The notes beneath the pieces are model-generated. The model did no database searches, was not told the origin of the DNA, and saw only the letters and a program-made list of their open reading frames with translations. Source: Rhodospirillales bacterium (lineage in GTDB: Bacteria; Pseudomonadota; Alphaproteobacteria; SMXQ01). Taken from it: a stretch of 6,215 nucleotides of DNA. Shown piece by piece: positions 1 through 6,215 of the stretch; position 1 is the first letter of the stretch, and each line of letters begins with the position of its first letter. The stretch lies in the NCBI GenBank assembly GCA_024638585.1, contig JAHEKA010000143.1, forward strand, positions 1-6,215, written 5' to 3'. A program made the translations under genes and the position numbers.

Positions 1-896
<896 letters not shown>

Positions 897-902
897 TGCG
901 TT

Positions 903-907
903 CTCCT
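903..907 (-). promoter_or_regulatory. Ribosome binding site of atpD
   Basis: AGGAG on the minus strand, six bases before the ATG of atpD. It is the best-matched and best-spaced Shine-Dalgarno site in the window, fitting high translation of a three-copy subunit. Confidence 0.8.
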
Positions 908-922
908 GATGGCGGTGCTCTT

Positions 923-940
923 GGGCGTAAGCGATCGCCC
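923..940 (-). other. Possible hairpin between atpG and atpD
   Basis: On the minus strand GGGCG (936-940) can pair with CGCCC (923-927) around an 8-base loop. The first base of the stem is the last base of the atpG stop codon TAG. No T-run follows, so it does not look like a terminator; the atpD ribosome binding site comes 15 bases later and stays free. It could affect mRNA stability or uncouple atpD from atpG, or be chance in GC-rich sequence. Confidence 0.3.
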
Positions 941-1845
941 TAGATGGCTTCGGCACCGGACACGATCTCGATCATTTCGGTCGTGATCGCGGCCTGGCGG
1001 CTGCGGTTATAGTTCTGCTCCAGCCGGTCGATCATGTCGCCGGCATTGCGGGTGGCATTGTCCATGGCGGCCATACGCGCGCCCTGTTCCCCGGCATAGC
1101 TTTCCAGCATCGCGCGATAGACCTGGATGCCGAGGTTCCGCGGCAAGAGGTCGGCCAGGATGGTTTCCTCGTCGGGTTCGAACTCGTAGATGGCGGCCAG
1201 CACGTCGGCAGGTTTCTCCGCCTCTTCGGTCTCAGAATCTCCGGCCTCCGGCATGGGGAAAGGGATCAGCTGCTGAGCCGTCAACTCCTGAGAAATCGCC
1301 GACTTGAAGCGGTTGTAGACCACCGTGCAGACGTCGAATTCGCCGTCATCGAACATGCTGGTCAGGCGCTCGCCGACATCCGCGGCACTGGCGAATTCGA
1401 CCTCGCGGCGGGTCAGCCCTTCCACGGTGTCGATGATGAGGCTCTCGAAATTGCGACGGAGGCCGTCCCGGCCCTTGCGTCCGACGCAAAGGATCTTGAC
1501 CTCCTTGCCTTCGGCGCGCAGCTGAGTGGCCAGGGCCCGGGCGCCGCGCACGACCTGGCTGTTGAAACCGCCGCACAGGCCCCGGTCCGAGGTCACCACC
1601 ACCAAGAGTTGGGTGTTGTCCTCGCCGCTGCCGCTCAGCAGCTTGGGCGCACCGGCGGTATCGCCGATCGAAGCCGCGAGCGAGCCCAGCATCCGCTCCA
1701 TGCGTTCGGCATAGGGCCGGGCCGCCTCGGCCTGGTCCTGGGCACGCTTGAGCTTGGACGCCGCCACCATCTTCATGGCGGCGGTGATCTTCTGCGTGGA
1801 TTTCACGCTGGCAATACGAACGCGAAGGTCTTTGAGGTTGGGCAT
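940..1845 (-). CDS. atpG: F1 ATP synthase subunit gamma
   Basis: Gamma is the central rotor shaft of F1. Its N- and C-terminal helices form a coiled coil inside the alpha3beta3 ring, linking proton flow through the c-ring to catalysis. The protein is 301 residues, slightly longer than the roughly 290 usual. The N-terminus (MPNLKDLRVRI, then STQKITAAMKMVAASKL at 16-32) and the C-terminus (ITTEMIEIVSGAEA, 287-300, the gamma signature) are the two coiled-coil strands. The Rossmann-like middle contains SDRGLCGGFN at 86-95. Residues about 199-213 form an acidic Glu/Asp/Ala-rich stretch that probably accounts for the extra length; such a variable loop occurs in alphaproteobacterial gammas. The start is fixed by the conserved N-terminus even though its ribosome binding site is poorly placed. 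It lies 32 bases after atpA and 43 before atpD. Confidence 0.98.
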   Translation of the reverse strand: MPNLKDLRVRIASVKSTQKITAAMKMVAASKLKRAQDQAEAARPYAERMERMLGSLAASIGDTAGAPKLLSGSGEDNTQLLVVVTSDRGLCGGFNSQVVRGARALATQLRAEGKEVKILCVGRKGRDGLRRNFESLIIDTVEGLTRREVEFASAADVGERLTSMFDDGEFDVCTVVYNRFKSAISQELTAQQLIPFPMPEAGDSETEEAEKPADVLAAIYEFEPDEETILADLLPRNLGIQVYRAMLESYAGEQGARMAAMDNATRNAGDMIDRLEQNYNRSRQAAITTEMIEIVSGAEAI

Positions 1846-1847
1846 CT

Positions 1848-1862
1848 CGGCTCAGCCGTCCT
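1848..1862 (-). promoter_or_regulatory. Unusual atpG ribosome binding site with inverted repeat
   Basis: On the minus strand AGGA (1859-1862) is the only recognisable Shine-Dalgarno element, 13 bases before the atpG ATG, which is too far for good initiation. The intervening bases contain CGGCTGAGCCG (1848-1858), an inverted repeat that can fold as a 4-bp stem with a TGA loop. Folding would shorten the effective distance or block the site; which applies cannot be told from sequence. The start itself is secure from protein conservation. Confidence 0.45.
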
Positions 1863-1877
1863 GATCTTGCGGGGCGC

Positions 1878-3404
<1,527 letters not shown>

Positions 3405-3407
<3 letters not shown>

Positions 3408-3419
3408 CAACCGATCCCT
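3405..3419 (-). promoter_or_regulatory. atpH/atpA coupling junction and atpA ribosome binding site
   Basis: Read on the minus strand, the atpH stop TGA (3407-3409) shares its A with the atpA ATG (3405-3407), forming TGATG. AGGG (3416-3419) sits eight bases upstream of the ATG inside the last atpH codons. This permits both termination-reinitiation and independent initiation on atpA. Confidence 0.75.
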
Positions 3420-3967
3420 TTCATGGAAAGCCTGAGTTTCTGAAGTTTTGTGGCAAGCGACGAATCGATCATCTTCGATCCGACGCGCACGACCATGCCG
3501 CCGATCAGCGCCGAATCGACCCGGGAATCAAGCGCCACCTTGCTGCCAAGCGCCTGGGCCAGCGCCGCCTTGATAGAATCGAGGTGGCCATCGTTGAGGG
3601 GTTGGGCGGATGTCACTTCGGCCGTCACCTCGCCACGCCGGGAGGCAAGCTCGGCCAGGAACGCACCCACCGCCGGGCGCAACGCGCCCAGCCTGCGATT
3701 GCGCGCGAGCAATCCTAGGAATTTGACCGTCAAATCTTGAAAACCCGACCTTTTGCCGAGTTCCGTCACGGCTGCGACCTGCGCGTCGCGCGACAGCACC
3801 GGAGAGGCCACCACACGGGCGAAATCCTCGTTGTCATCGACCAGGCCGCGCAGCGCGCGCAGGTCATCGGCAACCGCGTCCAGACACTTGGCCTGATCGG
3901 CCAGTTCGTAAAGGGCGCTGGCGTAACGTCCTGCGACGCCGCCCGCGTCGTTCGACTGGGATGGCAC
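3407..3967 (-). CDS. atpH: F1 ATP synthase subunit delta (OSCP)
   Basis: Delta caps the top of the alpha3beta3 ring and joins it to the peripheral b-subunit stalk, keeping the stator from turning. The protein has 186 residues, normal for the alphaproteobacterial/mitochondrial OSCP type. The N-terminal helical domain begins with GRYASALYELA (13-23). The conserved C-terminal block IGGMVVRVGSKMID (155-168) is followed by LQKLRLSMKGIG at the end. The start is GTG (3965-3967), with GGGAG (3977-3981) nine bases upstream; no ATG in frame lies near the conserved N-terminus, so GTG is well supported. It is first in the atp cluster, 260 bases after priA, and its stop overlaps the atpA start by one base. 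The F0 subunits it contacts (b, b') are not encoded here, as expected for Alphaproteobacteria, where F0 genes sit elsewhere. Confidence 0.96.
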
Positions 3968-3976
3968 TCGGATAAA

Positions 3977-3981
3977 CTCCC
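3977..3981 (-). promoter_or_regulatory. Ribosome binding site deciding the GTG start of atpH
   Basis: GGGAG on the minus strand, nine bases before GTG 3965-3967. It is the only good Shine-Dalgarno match near the conserved N-terminus and supports GTG as the initiator. Confidence 0.7.
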
Positions 3982-3995
3982 GAACCTTAGAATAC

Positions 3996-4057
3996 GGCCC
4001 GTCGGTCGGACCTGGGCCAGAACTATCGGGACCTCGGCCCCGCTACCCCTCCCGAGG
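3996..4057 (-). other. Possible structured leader upstream of atpH
   Basis: On the minus strand CCTCGG (4052-4057) can pair with CCGAGG (4032-4037). Closer to the gene GGCCC (4014-4018) can pair with GGGCC (3996-4000), with an inner GGT/ACC stem (4010-4012 with 4004-4006). Alternatives such as CGGGA/TCCCG overlap the first stem and exclude it. High GC makes chance pairing common, so function is inference only. Confidence 0.3.
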
Positions 4058-4064
4058 CGGGCTT

Positions 4065-4093
4065 TTCGTACCACACGCGCCGCACCGTTGCAA
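4065..4093 (-). promoter_or_regulatory. Candidate sigma70-type promoter for atpHAGD
   Basis: On the minus strand TTGCAA (4088-4093) resembles a -35 box (four of six consensus bases), followed after 17 bases by TACGAA (4065-4070), a weak -10 (three of six). It would start transcription near 4058 and give a leader of about 90 bases. A second -10-like TATTCT lies at about 3990-3995 but lacks a good -35. Spacing is ideal but the matches are modest. Confidence 0.3.
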
Positions 4094-4132
4094 CCGGCTG
4101 GGCACGCCCGGGCCGGACCGAATAAACCCTTC

Positions 4133-4163
4133 AAAAACAATTCGTTCCGGCCACGCATCCGGA
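4133..4163 (-). terminator. Weak candidate terminator after priA
   Basis: On the minus strand TCCGG (4159-4163) can pair with CCGGA (4146-4150) around an 8-base loop. A run of five T (4133-4137) follows after an 8-base gap. The stem is short and the T-run is not adjacent, so this is a poor intrinsic terminator. It is the only hairpin-plus-T pattern between the priA stop and atpH. Confidence 0.22.
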
Positions 4164-4227
4164 GCATACGGAATCTTCACGCGCCGCGGCTCGCAACGCC
4201 ATCGCACCATGCCCTACGACGCGGCGC

Positions 4228-6215
4228 CTAAAGGAAGCTTAGGGGGTCTACGTCCACCTGAATCCGCACGGCCTTGCCGGGCTTCACGCCCCCCAGCCAA
4301 TCGCGCAGGATCGGCTGCAACGCCACCTCGCGCCCGGCTTTGACCAGGAAGCGCCGGCGGTGACGGCCGCGCAGCAGGCTCAGCGCCGCCGGCGCGGGGC
4401 CGAGGATCTCAACGCCGGGCCGGCGCGGGCGCACCCGCCCGAGGGCTTGGGCGGTGGCATCGACTTCGCGCTCCCTGGGGCCGGAGACGATGATCGCGGC
4501 AAGACGTCCGAACGGCGGCATGCCGGCGGCCTGACGTTCCGCCCGCTCGGCCGCGAGGAAGGCCTCCCGGTCGCCGGTCGCCAAGGCCGCCATCACCGGG
4601 TGCTCCGGCATGTGGGTCTGGATCAGGACCCGGCCCGGACGATCGCCCCGCCCGGCCCGGCCCGACACCTGGGTGAGCAGCTGATGGGTGCGTTCCGACG
4701 CCCTGAGATCGCCGCCGGTCAGGCCGAGATCGGCATCGACCACGCCGACCAGGGTCAAACGCGGGAAATGGTGCCCCTTGGCGATGATCTGGGTGCCGAT
4801 CAGCACGTCGACGGTGCCTTGGGTGACGGCGGCGACCACATCGCCGAATGATTTGGGCCCGGCCAGGGTATCGCTCGCCATGACGCATTGACGGGCATCG
4901 GGGAACAGGGCGGCGACCTCTTCGGCGATGCGTTCGACGCCGGGGCCGCAGGCGGCGAAGGAGGCTTCGGCACCGCATTCAGGGCAAGCGGGGGGCAAAC
5001 GCTGGGCGTGGCCGCAATGGTGACAGGCAAGGCGGCCGCTCGAACGGTGTTCCACCAGCCAGGCGGAACAATTGGGGCATTCCAGGCGGTGGCCGCAGGC
5101 GCGGCACAGCGTCAGCGGCGCATAGCCCCGGCGGTTGAGGAACAGGAGCGCCTGGGCACCGGCGGCGAACGTCGTCTCCATGGCGTCAGCCAGCGTCGGG
5201 GCGATCCAGCGTCCCGGTGGCGGCGCGTCTGCCCGCAGGTCGATCAGGTCGACATCGGGCAGGGTTGCGCTGCCGATGCGTTCGGGCAGGTGGAGCGATT
5301 GGTAGCGCCCGCGGGCGACGTTCTCCACGGTTTCCAGCGACGGCGTGGCCGAAGCCAGAACCACCGGCAGTTCCCCCAAATGCCCGCGCACCACGCCCAT
5401 GTCCCGGGCGCTATAGAAAACGCCGTCTTCCTGCTTGAAGGAGCTGTCATGTTCCTCGTCGATGATGATCAAGCCCAGCGCCGGATGGGGCAGGAACAGG
5501 GCGGACCGCGCGCCCACCACCACCGGCGCCCCGCCTTCCGCCACCGCGCGCCAGGTGCGCCGGCGCAGGCCGGGGCCGAGCTCGGAATGCCACAACGCCG
5601 GCGCGCAGCCGAAACGGGCCTCGAACCGCTCCAGCCATTGGGCCGACAGGGCGATCTCCGGCAACAGGACCAGCGCCTGGCGGCCCGCGCGCAGCACTTC
5701 GGCGATGGCTTCGAAATAGACCTCGGTCTTGCCCGAACCGGTCACGCCGTCCAGCAGGGTGACGGAATAGGCGCCCGACCGGACGCACGCGGTCAGCGCC
5801 TTGGCCGCCGCGGCCTGGTCCGGGGTGAGCTCCGGACCGGCGCGGTCGGGATCGGGACGGGTGAAGGGCGAAGGCGGCGCCAAGCCGTGGACCTCAAGCG
5901 CGCCGGTTTCGGCCAGCCCCTTGACGACTCCCGGCCCGGCCCCGGTTTCGGTCCGGATATCTCCAAGCGTGCGGGGCGGCCCCGCCGCCAGAAGGTCGAG
6001 GACCTTCTTGCGCTGAGGCGTGAGCCGAAACCCCGCCGGCGCCTCCCAACCCGCATGATCCAGATAGGCCGTGACGGGAGTTTCCGCGGCCAGTGCCTTG
6101 GGCACGCTCATCGCCATCTTGAGGACGGCACCGGGGGGCGACAACGTATAGGCCGCCACCCAATCGATGAAGCGCCGCATGACCGGATCCAGCGGCGGCG
6201 CGTCGATCACCCCGG
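4228..6215 (-). CDS. priA: Primosomal protein N' / replication-restart helicase PriA, N-terminus cut by window edge
   Basis: PriA is a 3'-to-5' DNA helicase that recognises stalled or repaired forks and D-loops and reloads the replicative helicase. The frame is open to the right edge; about 661 codons are visible and the stop is TAG 4228-4230. Counting from GTG 6208-6210 as residue 1: a remnant of the DNA-binding domain (RRFIDWVAAYTLSPPGAVL, 12-30), Walker A GVTGSGKT (155-162), LLPEIALS (182-189), Walker B DEEHD (251-255), LASATPS (285-291), and helicase motif VI QVSGRAGRG (514-522). Eight cysteines at 369, 372, 378, 381, 396, 399, 409 and 412 match the two-zinc module of E. coli PriA in spacing. 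That alignment implies about 67-70 residues lie beyond the edge, so the GTG is internal and not the start. All motifs are intact; atpH follows after 260 bases. Confidence 0.97.
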   Translation of the reverse strand, partial: GVIDAPPLDPVMRRFIDWVAAYTLSPPGAVLKMAMSVPKALAAETPVTAYLDHAGWEAPAGFRLTPQRKKVLDLLAAGPPRTLGDIRTETGAGPGVVKGLAETGALEVHGLAPPSPFTRPDPDRAGPELTPDQAAAAKALTACVRSGAYSVTLLDGVTGSGKTEVYFEAIAEVLRAGRQALVLLPEIALSAQWLERFEARFGCAPALWHSELGPGLRRRTWRAVAEGGAPVVVGARSALFLPHPALGLIIIDEEHDSSFKQEDGVFYSARDMGVVRGHLGELPVVLASATPSLETVENVARGRYQSLHLPERIGSATLPDVDLIDLRADAPPPGRWIAPTLADAMETTFAAGAQALLFLNRRGYAPLTLCRACGHRLECPNCSAWLVEHRSSGRLACHHCGHAQRLPPACPECGAEASFAACGPGVERIAEEVAALFPDARQCVMASDTLAGPKSFGDVVAAVTQGTVDVLIGTQIIAKGHHFPRLTLVGVVDADLGLTGGDLRASERTHQLLTQVSGRAGRGDRPGRVLIQTHMPEHPVMAALATGDREAFLAAERAERQAAGMPPFGRLAAIIVSGPREREVDATAQALGRVRPRRPGVEILGPAPAALSLLRGRHRRRFLVKAGREVALQPILRDWLGGVKPGKAVRIQVDVDPLSFL

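Larger units (their letters stand above)
3968..4227 (-). other. priA-atpH intergenic region, probable atp promoter and leader
   Basis: These 260 bases hold no convincing gene. Open frames crossing them are out-of-frame or antisense extensions of atpH with Arg/Pro-rich products and no ribosome binding site. A strongly expressed operon begins immediately downstream, so a promoter is expected here. The region is more AT-rich around 4120-4145 and contains several possible hairpins: 3996-4018, 4032-4057, 4094-4116 and 4146-4163 (paired arms are given under the leader, terminator and finding entries). Confidence 0.6.

Noticed and set aside
931..938. GCGATCGC palindrome
   Set aside because: It occurs also at 2872-2879 inside atpA, and such 8-base palindromes are expected by chance in this base composition.
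4032..4066. Hairpin CCTCGG/CCGAGG followed by TTTT on the plus strand as a plus-strand terminator
   Set aside because: No plus-strand gene ends here, the loop is long and the T-run is only four bases.
4094..4116. Hairpin CCGGC/GCCGG with inner GGG/CCC as a terminator
   Set aside because: No T-run follows on either strand, and it overlaps the -35 side of the best promoter candidate without any recognisable operator symmetry.
3766..4167. A 133-codon minus-strand frame entering atpH from upstream
   Set aside because: Most of it is an alternative frame of atpH. Its start has no ribosome binding site and the product resembles nothing.
3737..4231. A 164-codon plus-strand frame covering the whole priA-atpH gap
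   Set aside because: It starts inside antisense atpH, has an Arg/Pro/Ala-rich product with no recognisable domain, and lies over the region expected to hold the atp promoter.
4409..4978. A 189-codon minus-strand frame inside priA
   Set aside because: It overlaps the intact helicase motifs and zinc module of PriA in another frame; the Arg-rich product is a frame shadow.

Overview
The window is ordinary housekeeping DNA from a GC-rich alphaproteobacterium. All genes lie on the minus strand, so transcription runs from high to low coordinates. In that direction the order is priA (5' end outside the window), a 260-base non-coding gap, then atpH, atpA, atpG and atpD, with atpD cut by the left edge. 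Three things suggest Alphaproteobacteria, perhaps Rhodospirillales-like. The F1 genes stand alone, with no F0 genes (atpB/E/F) directly upstream as in enterobacteria. The delta and gamma C-termini resemble mitochondrial-type OSCP and gamma. The beta start (MAKNIVGRITQ) is also typical of the class. The genus cannot be fixed from this sequence.

Region by region: 1-896 is the N-terminal 298 codons of F1 beta; 940-1845 is gamma; 1878-3407 is alpha; 3407-3967 is delta/OSCP; 3968-4227 is the intergenic region, which should carry the atp promoter and leader; 4228-6215 is PriA without roughly its first 67-70 residues. All reading frames are intact, and every catalytic motif expected in the visible parts is present.

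The four atp genes encode subunits of F1, the cytoplasmic catalytic head of ATP synthase (alpha3 beta3 gamma delta epsilon). atpC (epsilon) is expected just beyond the left edge. PriA is the replication-restart helicase and has no known functional link to ATP synthase, so the adjacency is probably just conserved gene order.

I found no undescribed system, mobile element, CRISPR array or RNA gene. What merits a second look is translational and regulatory detail. Both three-copy subunits (alpha, beta) have ATG starts with well-spaced ribosome binding sites. Both one-copy subunits have weaker initiation signals: GTG for delta, and for gamma a 13-base spacing containing a small inverted repeat. 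The atpH leader is also rich in possible hairpins. Two start-codon traps are noted, at atpA and at the window-edge end of priA.
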